This document shows positions 44,073 to 52,802 of a stretch of DNA of 64,000 nucleotides, in pieces (within the stretch, counting starts at the first letter, position 1; every line of letters begins with the position of its first letter). The position numbers and the translations under genes were made by a program. The notes under the pieces are model-generated. The model had not been told where the DNA came from. It was given only the letters and a program-made list of their open reading frames with translations, and searched no databases. This DNA is from Planctomycetota bacterium. Its GTDB lineage: Bacteria > Planctomycetota > Planctomycetia > Pirellulales > Pirellulaceae. Location: the NCBI GenBank assembly GCA_014381825.1, contig JACNKX010000061.1, forward strand, positions 1 to 64,000. Direction: 5' to 3'.

Positions 44073-45413
44073 TTACTTCAGCAATGACTGCAAGGCTCTC
44101 GTCAGCATGCCTTCAACCTGCGGAGCGACGCGAGACGCGCGATCGCTCGTCTCGTACCCGCCTTGGCCGTACGCAATCTCGGTGCCAATATATCCTGGTC
44201 CATAATCGCCGTACGCGGCCATGCAGACCGTATCGTCCGCGCGCATCGCCTGCGAAGCGAGTTGGTATTCGATGAACAGCTCGCCCGGCATGTGAACGAT
44301 GTAGACATCGCCAAGTCGCAGGCAACTTGTATCGATGGTGAGCCCACTTTGATTGCGTTTTAGCCAGGCGAGGTGCGAGGCAGAATTGAGTCGTGTCGGG
44401 CCGGGCGTCTTTTTGTCGTCGATCAACGCGTTCAGGTTTGCCTCGTCGAGATGAGCTGCGGCCGGGAGTCGAACTGGTTCGACACGCCACTCGATGTCGC
44501 TGGCTGCGATCGGTCGCTTCGTTGTGGATTCCCACGCTTCACGCATCCCACGCTCCATCCGCGATGCAAGGATAGGGCGCAGCCCGTGTGATCCGTCGTT
44601 GTATTTACCGGCTGCGACGTTCCCACTCGCTCCATTGAAGTGAATGTGAGCGATCTCGGGTGCAGCTTTCTCGCGGGCGGCACGGGCAAGCCCTACGAAT
44701 TCCGACGTTACATCGCCGTCACCGTAGTAACTTTGCGGATGCGTCGCGTAGTACGTCAGCGAAGCGATGGGAGTTTCTTCATTCCAAAAACTTATCAACC
44801 GCAAGTACGGATCGATGACACCCTCTGGCGCCGCAATCGCTTCAGGATTCGTACTCTTGCTCCAGCGAATGATCTTCACGTTACCGTCGGGACCCAAGAG
44901 ACGCCGATTCGAGGCGACCTTTTCTACCTTCGCCTTTCCGACGCCGATATGAGTAAACGGTTGCGGATTTTTCAGCGATTCACCAATCGCCGCGACAACG
45001 CCGTCGATCGTCTTTTGCAAGAAACCGTTGTCGAAATGCTTTCCGCCTAAACCGCGCTGAGCAAGCAATTGCTCGGTCGTAAAGTCACAGCGAGCACCAT
45101 CGTGCTGGTGGAGTGTATGGACGGCAACGTGATCGGGCGTCGTACCGGCTGCCTGGGCAAGCTTATTCCGCCACGCGTCGTAGCCTGCGTTTCCAATCCC
45201 GATCCAATCAACGGCACACAAAACGACCGGCTTGTCGGCTCCCAGCAACACGATGCCTCGCGCGCTCAATGGATCAAGGATTTCGCGCACCGGAGCATAG
45301 GCGACCGGAGTGCCAACCGCAGGCGTCGCATCGACGTTGAACGTGGCAATGCGAATTTCTTCCGCAAGTGCGATCGGTGCGGCGAGAAGCAGGACAATTG
45401 CTACGGTGAACAT
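44073..45413 (-). CDS. Exported neutral ceramidase-like protein
   Basis: The start at 45413 gives a signal peptide (MFTVAIVLLLAAPIALA) and 446 residues; a longer frame to 45563 crosses the inverted repeat at 45450-45522 and is rejected. After the signal, IATFNVDATPAVGTP and DPLSARGIVL match the neutral/alkaline ceramidase N-terminal domain, as do DHVAVHTLHQHDGARCDF (metal-binding His), ASLTYYATHPQSYYGDGDVTSEFVG and HIHFNGASGNVAAGKYNDGS. It is shorter than full ceramidases and may hydrolyse another amide. It is read leftward, 46 bases before the FAD gene. Confidence 0.87.
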   Translation of the reverse strand: MFTVAIVLLLAAPIALAEEIRIATFNVDATPAVGTPVAYAPVREILDPLSARGIVLLGADKPVVLCAVDWIGIGNAGYDAWRNKLAQAAGTTPDHVAVHTLHQHDGARCDFTTEQLLAQRGLGGKHFDNGFLQKTIDGVVAAIGESLKNPQPFTHIGVGKAKVEKVASNRRLLGPDGNVKIIRWSKSTNPEAIAAPEGVIDPYLRLISFWNEETPIASLTYYATHPQSYYGDGDVTSEFVGLARAAREKAAPEIAHIHFNGASGNVAAGKYNDGSHGLRPILASRMERGMREAWESTTKRPIAASDIEWRVEPVRLPAAAHLDEANLNALIDDKKTPGPTRLNSASHLAWLKRNQSGLTIDTSCLRLGDVYIVHMPGELFIEYQLASQAMRADDTVCMAAYGDYGPGYIGTEIAYGQGGYETSDRASRVAPQVEGMLTRALQSLLK

Positions 45414-45449
45414 TGTCCCACAGCGGCGCGAAAATAGACTAGATGATGG

Positions 45450-45522
45450 GTGGCTGGGGTCGAGTCTTCGAGCCCCCAGGACTCGCGTCTTGCTAGGGGC
45501 TCGAAGACTCGACCCCAGCCAC
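45450..45522. repeat. Perfect 27-bp inverted repeat, hairpin element
   Basis: Arms at 45450-45476 and 45496-45522 are perfect complements (left arm begins GTGGCTGGGGTCGAG, ends TTCGAGCCCC) around a 19-base loop. It lies between two leftward genes (ends at 45560, starts at 45413). There is no U-tract, so a simple terminator is unlikely. Length, perfect pairing and position between genes suit a REP/MITE-like mobile repeat, or a strong RNA hairpin. Confidence 0.85.
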
Positions 45523-45559
45523 ACTTCAATCACATTTTGCTGCTGCTTCAATCGATGGC

Positions 45560-47689
45560 TCATTTTTTATCGCTTTCTGGCTCCGTCGCATCAACGGATA
45601 CGAACAGCGGCTTCGACGCGTAGGTGGCTTTCATGACAAAGTTCAGCGACACGTTTGCCATTACACAGATCTGCTGTCGCTGGGCGACGGGAGCGTCCTT
45701 TGCGGCAGTTAAAGTAATATGCCCTTCGATCGTCTCGCCAGTGAGCAATGTTTTGCTCTTCGGCTTCTCTAGCGTTACCCCGGGCGGAAGTGAATTACCG
45801 TAGACGCTGCTCAGGTGGTTGTAAGTGACGTCCAGCGTGACGTTCTTGTCAAAGCCCTCGGCGCGTTCGATTTTGATGTCGATTTGTTTCGACTCACCTG
45901 GTTTTAATGTGACGTCATACTCGCTCAACGTGACGGCAACGATGTCGCTTGCTCTGCCCACGGCGACGGTATGCAACTCGGCCGGCCAGTGCCCGCGTCC
46001 GCCTCCGGGCTGATAGGTTTCTTGATACGGAGTCGCGATGGCAGCAAGCGCGACTGGCGATTGCCCCTCGGCAACATGGGTCGCCTTCCCTGTAATCTGC
46101 ACATTGGCCAACCTCATCTTCGTGTCTGGCGATGCGGTGAGCACGATGCATCCGTCTTGACCTTTATCGGGCAGGATGCGTCCGCAGGAAGCTTCGACGC
46201 CGTCGGGCAATCCTTCGATCCCCAATTGGATCTCGCCGGTGAAGCCATTCTTGCGTTCTGCGCGAACGAAGATCGCACCACCAGTGCCTGGAGTTAGTTG
46301 AGTCTTGTCGGTATCGACAAATAGCTCGAAGCTCGGCAGGCTGCGTGTTGCTCGAATAAAGTAGACGAAGTCCGCGCCGCCGCGGAGGTGCAAGTCACGA
46401 ACCTCGATTACAAACATGCCATCCGCGGGTGCCGTCCAATTCTCTATGAACGAATCAGCAAAGTTGCGTTTGCCGATCCGCATGTCATCGCTCAACGTCA
46501 GCTGCATGCCAGTTGCGTCGAGGATTCGCAGGTGCGAATCGATCGCGGACTGTTGGCGGCGAGCCACTACCTCGAAAGAGAACTTCTCGTCCTTCATCGC
46601 CGCGAATGAATAACAGTCAATGTCACTCTCCGAATCGATGCGTCCGGTAATTCCCATGGGAAGTGACACATGCTGAGCGGCCTCGTGCGTGTTGTTGCCG
46701 GATTCGAGTTCTGTGAACACAGGGAGATCGCTGACGACAACAGGTGCCGGGTTTGTGACGGAATTTCCCATCGGCAGCTCCCACCATTGTGAACCAACCG
46801 GCCGATCGAGCGGAATGCTTACAAAGGTGTCTCGTATATCGGGGAGTCGATGGCCGACGAACTCGAACCGCGTCTGTTGCCCGCGTCCCACCGCCATGGG
46901 ATGAACATTCGTGATGAACGGTCGACCATGCACTTCGATCGCGTACTCCCAATACTGGTTTCCTTGATACCGAACATCGCGGATCTCAAGGAAGTACTCG
47001 CCCGCGTGTTTGAACTCATAGTGCAAATACGGATCGGCATAGAAGTAGTTGTCGGACGCGGCAAGTGATGTTCCGTTGGCGTCGCGCACGGACAGGATCG
47101 GATCGACGTGCTGCTGCAAATCGTGAATGCGATCTTGTAACCTTTGGGAACGAACGTGGAAGCTCAACGCCCGGCCAGCTTCGACCGTGAACTTGAAATA
47201 GTCGACGTCCTCGGCCTTCTCGATCGCTCCGCAGACCGTCGCGGGAAACGCGATTGTGTTGGCCTTGTCGCGAGTATTGTTGTCACCCTCCTCTTGAATA
47301 ATCGCGTCCTCGGCAATTACCAGCTGTCCCAGCGTACTGACACCATTCGGCGTTCCGATACGGAAATCTCGAACACCTGGCTGTGCATCGCTGGCGACGT
47401 TGAAGCGGATCTTGATCTCTTGCAAATTCGGCTTCTCACCCTCTTTAACTTCAGGGTGAATGATCTCTCCGGTGACGCCTTCGCCGGTCACAATGACATC
47501 GTACGTCCCGAGCATTGTGTAGCGTGATTTGAGCGTGTGCTCTGAACTGTTTCCGACGTGAGCAGCCACTGGCTTTAAGCTCATGAGCATCGGATAGGAA
47601 GTCTGAGCAACTGCTCGTTCGTTCGCAACGGAAATCGCAACGAGAACGAAGAGTATTGGGGCGCGACGTGTAAAGATATTCATTTTCAT
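45560..47689 (-). CDS. Exported protein with PPC-like beta domains
   Basis: The ATG at 47689 overlaps the stop of the upstream gene (ATGA), giving 709 residues; a longer frame inside that gene is rejected. A signal segment (APILFVLVAISVANERAVA) is followed by Ig-like and pre-peptidase C-terminal (PPC) type domains: DAIIQEEGDNNTRDKANTIAFPATVCGAIEKAEDVDYFKFTVEAGRALSF is the classic PPC pattern, repeated at NNTHEAAQHVSLPMGITGRIDSESDIDCYSFAAMKDEKFSF. Two or three further beta-sandwiches close the protein. There is no catalytic motif. It is translationally coupled to the DUF1549/1553 gene, so it probably works on the same surface or polymer. Confidence 0.87.
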   Translation of the reverse strand: MKMNIFTRRAPILFVLVAISVANERAVAQTSYPMLMSLKPVAAHVGNSSEHTLKSRYTMLGTYDVIVTGEGVTGEIIHPEVKEGEKPNLQEIKIRFNVASDAQPGVRDFRIGTPNGVSTLGQLVIAEDAIIQEEGDNNTRDKANTIAFPATVCGAIEKAEDVDYFKFTVEAGRALSFHVRSQRLQDRIHDLQQHVDPILSVRDANGTSLAASDNYFYADPYLHYEFKHAGEYFLEIRDVRYQGNQYWEYAIEVHGRPFITNVHPMAVGRGQQTRFEFVGHRLPDIRDTFVSIPLDRPVGSQWWELPMGNSVTNPAPVVVSDLPVFTELESGNNTHEAAQHVSLPMGITGRIDSESDIDCYSFAAMKDEKFSFEVVARRQQSAIDSHLRILDATGMQLTLSDDMRIGKRNFADSFIENWTAPADGMFVIEVRDLHLRGGADFVYFIRATRSLPSFELFVDTDKTQLTPGTGGAIFVRAERKNGFTGEIQLGIEGLPDGVEASCGRILPDKGQDGCIVLTASPDTKMRLANVQITGKATHVAEGQSPVALAAIATPYQETYQPGGGRGHWPAELHTVAVGRASDIVAVTLSEYDVTLKPGESKQIDIKIERAEGFDKNVTLDVTYNHLSSVYGNSLPPGVTLEKPKSKTLLTGETIEGHITLTAAKDAPVAQRQQICVMANVSLNFVMKATYASKPLFVSVDATEPESDKK

Positions 47690-50175
47690 TGGACGAATAA
47701 GAATTGCTTGGAGTTCATCAACGCCCACGTCAGATCTTCGTAACACTCTTGCGGCGTCAGGTAATCCGCTAAGAAGCCGCGAGAGGCCGCAAGTTCTGGC
47801 TCGGTTGGAAAACGAGATAACGTCACTAAATACAACTGTTTGACGATTTCCGCGTGCTCCGTGTCATCGGCAATCAGCTTCATCAAGCGTCCGTTCTTGT
47901 CCGCGATCTTGTTCGCTAGCGTATCGCCGTTCAGCGTGTGCAAAGCTTGCGAGAGGCTCTCGTCGGGCGAACGTTCACATTCGCAGACGCTCGCGCGGCG
48001 AGGCTTTGCAAAGGTGTTCAGGAAATAGTTTGGATACTCGGCATCCGGTAATTCGATCGCCCGTGTCCCCAGGGGTAAGCTCTTGAATTTGGTTTGAACT
48101 GCCGTGACTTGATCGATCGCGTCGAGCAAGGCTTCGGCGGGTATTCGCTTCACCTTGAAGTGGCTGTAAAAGCGGTTATCGGCGGCGTTCTCTTGGGTTG
48201 GTTGTGAATCAAGTTGATACAAGCGTGACGAAACAATCGAGCGGATCAACTGCTTGAGATCAAAGTCATTCTCGACCAACTCCGTCGACAGCGCATCCAT
48301 CAATGCGATGTTTGTTGGCGGATTCGTCGAACGCATGTCATCGACCGGATCGACGAGCCCACGTCCTAGCAAGTAATACATGTAGCGATTGACGACCGAT
48401 TTCGCGAAGTATTCGTTCTCAGGTGATGCAAGCCACTCGGCTAAAGCGATGCGACGATCCAGCGGATGGTCGACTGGCTCCGCACCGAGCGGCGTGGGCG
48501 GCATGTTCTTTCCGGTCTTCGGGTGGCGCACTTCGCCTGATGCTTTGACGACCACAACTTGTTCGCGTCCAAACAGCCCGAACTCCTCGCTGTTCTTGGT
48601 CCCGACTCGAGCGAAAAACGCGGCGAAACCGTAGTAATCAGCTTGGCTGTACTTCTCGAACGGGTGATGGTGACACTTCGCACACTCAAGCCGAATGCCG
48701 AGAAATAGCTGCGACGTCGATTCCGTCAAATCTGTCGAACTGGAGTTGATACGGAAATAATTCGCGGGCCCGTTCGAGTAAATCGAACCCGTTCCGGTTA
48801 CCAGTTCGCGGACAAAGCGATTGATCGGTTTGTTGGTGCGGAACGAATCTCTCACCCAATTATGCAGCGACCACATCCCCTGCTCGCCAAGTTTGTTGCT
48901 GGTATTGCGAATCAAGTCTGACCACTTCAGCGTCCAGTAGGCTGAGTATGGTTCATTGTAGATATCCTGGTTCGGATCTCCCGTCATGCCGAGCAGGCGA
49001 TCGATCAGCTTATTGCGTTTGTCGGCTTCTGCTGACTCCATGAAGCTTGTTGCTTCCTCGACGGTTGGCAGTGTACCGATCACGTCCAGGTAGACACGTC
49101 GCACGAAGGTCGCATCGTCGCAAAGCGGCGAGGGCTCGATGCCCAGCTCCCGGAACTTCTTCTCCGCGAGCTCGTCAACGAAGTTGTTGTTCTTCCAATC
49201 GGCAAGTTCGACCAACTCTTTGTACGGCATCACAAAGTTCGCGATCTCTGCATGCGATTCGAACCGGACCATGATCGAAGCTTGTCCCTGTCCAATTGCT
49301 GTAACGTGACCACTCCTGGTGACCGCGAGGACTCCTTCGTCCATTGAATCAAACAAGGCCCAAGCGGTGACATCGCGTGTGGTATCGTCGCTGTACGTCG
49401 CTTCGACTCGCAACTGTTGCGTTAGCTGCTTACTGCCAATTCGTTGCGCCGGTGTGACGGTCAGTTTCGTGACTGCCGGAGCCTCACGGTTCGGCCCCGG
49501 AGCTTGGTCAGTTAACCAAGCCTTGAGGATTTGATAGTCCACCGAATCGGATTTCAGTCGCAATCCACCACCGTGGGCAACTCGCATCGTGGGCTTCTGC
49601 AAAAAGAGGCTGTCCTCGGGAGTGAGCATTTGAACTCGTCTCCCTAATCGATCGCGGACGATTGCAACATGGTCAGCGCTTGGCTCGAACCCGAACACGG
49701 AGAGCTTGAATCCACCTTTGCCATGTTGACTGGCATGGCACGCGCCCATGTTGCAACCGAGCTTCGAAAGAATCGGAGCCACTTGCCGATCGAATTCAAC
49801 GCTCGGATTCTCCACGACGCCGGACACCGTGACTGGCACTTCGTGCGACGCGTTACCGACCGTCACGCGAAGGATCGCCGACCCGTCTCGACCGGCGACG
49901 AGCATTCCCGAAGAGTTGACGCTGAAGATCTGTGGGTCCGTTGACTCAATCTTCGCCTCGGCGGTCAAATCCTCGGCAAGAACAGCGGCCTCGGAATCAG
50001 CGAACTGTTCACGAATGCGCACCTGCGTACGAGCAAAGTTACCAACGAGCGAGATCTGCGATGGCTCGATCTGAAACTCGGCAGCAACGGCAGGTGTACT
50101 TGTGAGTAAGATGTACGCAATTGCAACGAATTGCCAGCAGCGAAAAACTGGCGAACGTGTCTTAGTCGGAGACAC
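47686..50175 (-). CDS. DUF1549/DUF1553 exported protein with Ig-like domains
   Basis: A GTG at 50175 has GGAGGG upstream and a signal segment (RCWQFVAIAYILLTSTPAVAA), giving 829 residues; an upstream frame to 50307 is less likely. Two Big_2-like domains (PSQISLVGNFARTQVRIREQF..., GSAILRVTVGN, then DDTTRDVTAWALFDS...GQGQASIMVRF) enclose a haem-type CNMGACH motif. DUF1549 follows (VRRVYLDVIGTLPTVEEATSF, WSDLIRN, RLECAKCHHHPFEKY), then DUF1553 (NEYFAKSVVNRYMYYLLGRGLVDP, KVKRIPAEALLDAIDQVT, NGDTLANKIAD). This arrangement is common in planctomycetes. Its stop overlaps the PPC-type gene. Confidence 0.92.
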   Translation of the reverse strand: MSPTKTRSPVFRCWQFVAIAYILLTSTPAVAAEFQIEPSQISLVGNFARTQVRIREQFADSEAAVLAEDLTAEAKIESTDPQIFSVNSSGMLVAGRDGSAILRVTVGNASHEVPVTVSGVVENPSVEFDRQVAPILSKLGCNMGACHASQHGKGGFKLSVFGFEPSADHVAIVRDRLGRRVQMLTPEDSLFLQKPTMRVAHGGGLRLKSDSVDYQILKAWLTDQAPGPNREAPAVTKLTVTPAQRIGSKQLTQQLRVEATYSDDTTRDVTAWALFDSMDEGVLAVTRSGHVTAIGQGQASIMVRFESHAEIANFVMPYKELVELADWKNNNFVDELAEKKFRELGIEPSPLCDDATFVRRVYLDVIGTLPTVEEATSFMESAEADKRNKLIDRLLGMTGDPNQDIYNEPYSAYWTLKWSDLIRNTSNKLGEQGMWSLHNWVRDSFRTNKPINRFVRELVTGTGSIYSNGPANYFRINSSSTDLTESTSQLFLGIRLECAKCHHHPFEKYSQADYYGFAAFFARVGTKNSEEFGLFGREQVVVVKASGEVRHPKTGKNMPPTPLGAEPVDHPLDRRIALAEWLASPENEYFAKSVVNRYMYYLLGRGLVDPVDDMRSTNPPTNIALMDALSTELVENDFDLKQLIRSIVSSRLYQLDSQPTQENAADNRFYSHFKVKRIPAEALLDAIDQVTAVQTKFKSLPLGTRAIELPDAEYPNYFLNTFAKPRRASVCECERSPDESLSQALHTLNGDTLANKIADKNGRLMKLIADDTEHAEIVKQLYLVTLSRFPTEPELAASRGFLADYLTPQECYEDLTWALMNSKQFLFVQ

Positions 50176-50524
50176 TCGCGGTCCCTCCAGGCAGGCATTT
50201 AAAGGCGGGTGGAGCCTGATGGCTCTTCGGGCAGGTGGGCCGTCGATCATTATGACGAACGAAGACATGAGATGCCATAGGAAAAGACATGCTAACTCTC
50301 GAATCAACTTTTGAAATTATCCGCCATTAATTTCACTGAGTACGACTGCGGCGTGAGCGCAGATGCTTTGGTTTTGAAGCGGAACTCGCAATTAACCATC
50401 GTGAATTGCAACCTGGCTGAGTCCACAGGATACCCAGAACCTATCATGCCGGATAACATGTCCAGCGCACGGGATTTTTAATGCACTACGCCGCGCTACG
50501 AGAGCGACCTTCGGAAATTGCAGG
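50176..50524. other. 349-base divergent spacer upstream of tdh
   Basis: No gene is supported. The stretch 50405-50490 contains in order CTGAG, ATACCC, GAACCT, GGATAA, CCAGCG and GGGA, which resembles the ordered core of a TPP riboswitch. However, the 5' G-rich strand of its P2 stem is not visible and several spacings are wrong. I treat it as an unproven leader structure. The promoter of tdh was not recognised. Confidence 0.3.
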
Positions 50525-51556
50525 ATGAAAGCACTAGTCAAACAACACGCGAAACCGGGCCTCTGTCTTCAGGAAGTTCCGCAGCCGAAAGTTGGAATCA
50601 ACGATGTCTTAATCAAAGTTGATCGCACCGGGATCTGTGGCACGGATGTTCATATTTATAAATGGGACGCGTGGGCTCAGAAAACAATTCCCGTGCCGAT
50701 GGTGATTGGGCACGAGTTTGTCGGCGAGATAGCGGAAGTCGGCTCCAATGTGTCGGACTTTCATCCTGGCGAGATCGTGAGCGGCGAAGGCCATGTTGTT
50801 TGTGGACGTTGTCGCAATTGTCTGGCGGGACGACGCCACCTGTGTGCCCATACGAAGGGGATCGGCGTTAATCGACCGGGTGCTTTCGCTGAGTACCTCG
50901 TGCTGCCAATGACCAACGTTTGGCATCATCACGATGCGATTGATCGAGATGTTGCCTCGATCTTCGACCCGTTTGGAAACGCCGTTCATACGGCCTTGTC
51001 ATTTCCCGTTTTGGGGGAAGACGTACTAATCACCGGTGCTGGACCAATCGGATGTATGGCGGCGGCCGTGGTGAAGCATGCCGGAGCTCGATTCGTCGTC
51101 GTCACGGATGTTAATCCCTGGCGGCTCGATCTCGCAAAGCGCATGGGCGCGACTCGTGCAGTCGACATTCGCAGCGAGAGCCTCGCGGACGTACAGCGTG
51201 ACTTGGGGATGGACGAAGGATTTGACGTGGGCCTGGAGATGTCTGGCAACTCGGATGCGCTGCGTGAACTGATTGCGAACATGTGTCATGGTGGGAAGAT
51301 CGCGATGCTTGGCATCCCCTCGGGCGAGATCGCGATCGACTGGACGACGGTCGTGTTCAACATGTTGACGTTGAAAGGAATCTACGGGCGCGAGATGTAC
51401 GAGACGTGGTATAAGATGACTGTGATGATTCAAAGCGGGCTCGATATCACTCCTGTCATCACACACCATTTCCATTACACCGAGTTCGAACAGGGCTTTG
51501 ATGTGATGGTGTCTGGCGAGTCGGGGAAAGTGATATTGAATTGGCGTGATGCCTAG
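50525..51556 (+). CDS. tdh: L-threonine 3-dehydrogenase
   Basis: The 343-residue protein is close to the usual length of the enzyme that oxidises L-threonine to 2-amino-3-ketobutyrate with NAD. The catalytic zinc ligand Cys38 is in [11 protein letters not shown], the second ligands in GHEFVGE, and the structural zinc set is [18 protein letters not shown] binding is shown by [23 protein letters not shown]. The C-terminus has NGKG-type family features ([27 protein letters not shown]). It is followed 26 bases later by kbl, the second enzyme of the pathway. Confidence 0.96.
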   Translation: MKALVKQHAKPGLCLQEVPQPKVGINDVLIKVDRTGICGTDVHIYKWDAWAQKTIPVPMVIGHEFVGEIAEVGSNVSDFHPGEIVSGEGHVVCGRCRNCLAGRRHLCAHTKGIGVNRPGAFAEYLVLPMTNVWHHHDAIDRDVASIFDPFGNAVHTALSFPVLGEDVLITGAGPIGCMAAAVVKHAGARFVVVTDVNPWRLDLAKRMGATRAVDIRSESLADVQRDLGMDEGFDVGLEMSGNSDALRELIANMCHGGKIAMLGIPSGEIAIDWTTVVFNMLTLKGIYGREMYETWYKMTVMIQSGLDITPVITHHFHYTEFEQGFDVMVSGESGKVILNWRDA

Positions 51557-51582
51557 GGTGGCAGCGATTGAGAGAATGGAAT

Positions 51583-52767
51583 ATGTACGGCGAATTCAGA
51601 AAGCATCTCGCAGAACAAGCCGAAGACATTCGCAAGGCAGGGCTTCATAAGCCCGAACGAGTCATCACGACTCCCCAAGCCGCGCACGTCAGCGTGCAGA
51701 GCGGTGATTCCGTACTCAATATGTGCGCCAACAATTACCTTGGCCTCGCCGACCACCCAGAAATCGTTAAAGCAGCACACGAGGGACTTGATCGCTGGGG
51801 ATACGGATTGTCGTCAGTGCGGTTCATCTGTGGCACGCAAGCAATACACCGAGAATTAGAAAGCAAGATCAGCGGATTCCTGGGCACTGAAGACACCATC
51901 CTCTACACGTCTTGCTTCGACGCAAACGGTGGTTTGTTCGAAACGTTGCTAGGCGAAGAAGACGCGGTAATTTCGGATGAGCTCAACCACGCGTCGATCA
52001 TCGATGGCGTTCGCCTGTGTAAGGCTCAACGGTTTCGTTACAAGAATGACGACATGCACGACCTGGAAGCCAAGCTCAAAGAATCCACGTCGACGCGTTT
52101 CCGGATGATCGCGACGGACGGCGTCTTCTCGATGGATGGACATATTGCGGATCTTCCGAGCATCTGCGAACTGGCAGACAAATACAATGCGCTCGTCATG
52201 GTTGACGACTCGCACTCGGTTGGTGTTCTAGGCCGTCAAGGTCGAGGCACTCACGAACATCATGACGTCGTCGAACGCATCGACGTGCTGACAGGAACGC
52301 TTGGGAAAGCGCTCGGCGGTGCAAGTGGCGGATACACGAGTGGTCGTAGTGAGATCGTGGCGCTGCTTCGACAAAGGTCTCGACCGTACTTGTTTTCCAA
52401 CTCGGTGGCTCCACCCATCGCCGCCGCTTCGATCCGAGCGATCGATCTTTTGTGCGAATCAACGGAGTTGCGAGATCGCCTGGAAGCGAACACCCGCTTT
52501 TTTCGCGAGCAGATGACGACAGCGGGCTTCGACATCATCCCCGGCGAACATCCCATCGTTCCTGTTATGCTCGGCGATGCGGCGCTAGCAGCGCGGTTTG
52601 CGGAGCTCATGCTGAAGAAGGGCGTCTATGTTGTCGGCTTCTCGTATCCTGTTGTGCCCCACGGAACAGCTCGGATAAGAACTCAAATCTCGGCGGCACA
52701 TTTGCCAGATGATCTGCGGTTTGCTGTCGAGTGCTTTGCGGCGGTTAAGAAAGACCTCGGAATTTGA
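51583..52767 (+). CDS. kbl: Glycine C-acetyltransferase (2-amino-3-ketobutyrate CoA ligase)
   Basis: The PLP enzyme cleaves 2-amino-3-ketobutyrate with CoA to glycine and acetyl-CoA, completing the threonine dehydrogenase pathway. The ATG at 51583 (MYGEFRKHL) fits the family start; an upstream TTG at 51568 is unlikely. Family features are [41 protein letters not shown], the cofactor pocket DDSHSVG, and the PLP lysine in [13 protein letters not shown]. The C-terminus has [10 protein letters not shown] and [21 protein letters not shown]. The 394 residues match the usual length. It forms an operon with tdh. Confidence 0.96.
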   Translation: MYGEFRKHLAEQAEDIRKAGLHKPERVITTPQAAHVSVQSGDSVLNMCANNYLGLADHPEIVKAAHEGLDRWGYGLSSVRFICGTQAIHRELESKISGFLGTEDTILYTSCFDANGGLFETLLGEEDAVISDELNHASIIDGVRLCKAQRFRYKNDDMHDLEAKLKESTSTRFRMIATDGVFSMDGHIADLPSICELADKYNALVMVDDSHSVGVLGRQGRGTHEHHDVVERIDVLTGTLGKALGGASGGYTSGRSEIVALLRQRSRPYLFSNSVAPPIAAASIRAIDLLCESTELRDRLEANTRFFREQMTTAGFDIIPGEHPIVPVMLGDAALAARFAELMLKKGVYVVGFSYPVVPHGTARIRTQISAAHLPDDLRFAVECFAAVKKDLGI

Positions 52768-52802
52768 TTTTGTGCGGTCGATTCCAACGCGCACCGCTTC
52801 GA

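Noticed and set aside
45414-45563. N-terminal extension of the ceramidase-like protein
   Set aside because: The extension is the translation of the 27-bp inverted repeat and lies before a good signal peptide start at 45413.
50176-50307. Longer start for the DUF1549/1553 gene
   Set aside because: The GTG at 50175 has a good ribosome binding site and a signal peptide directly behind it.
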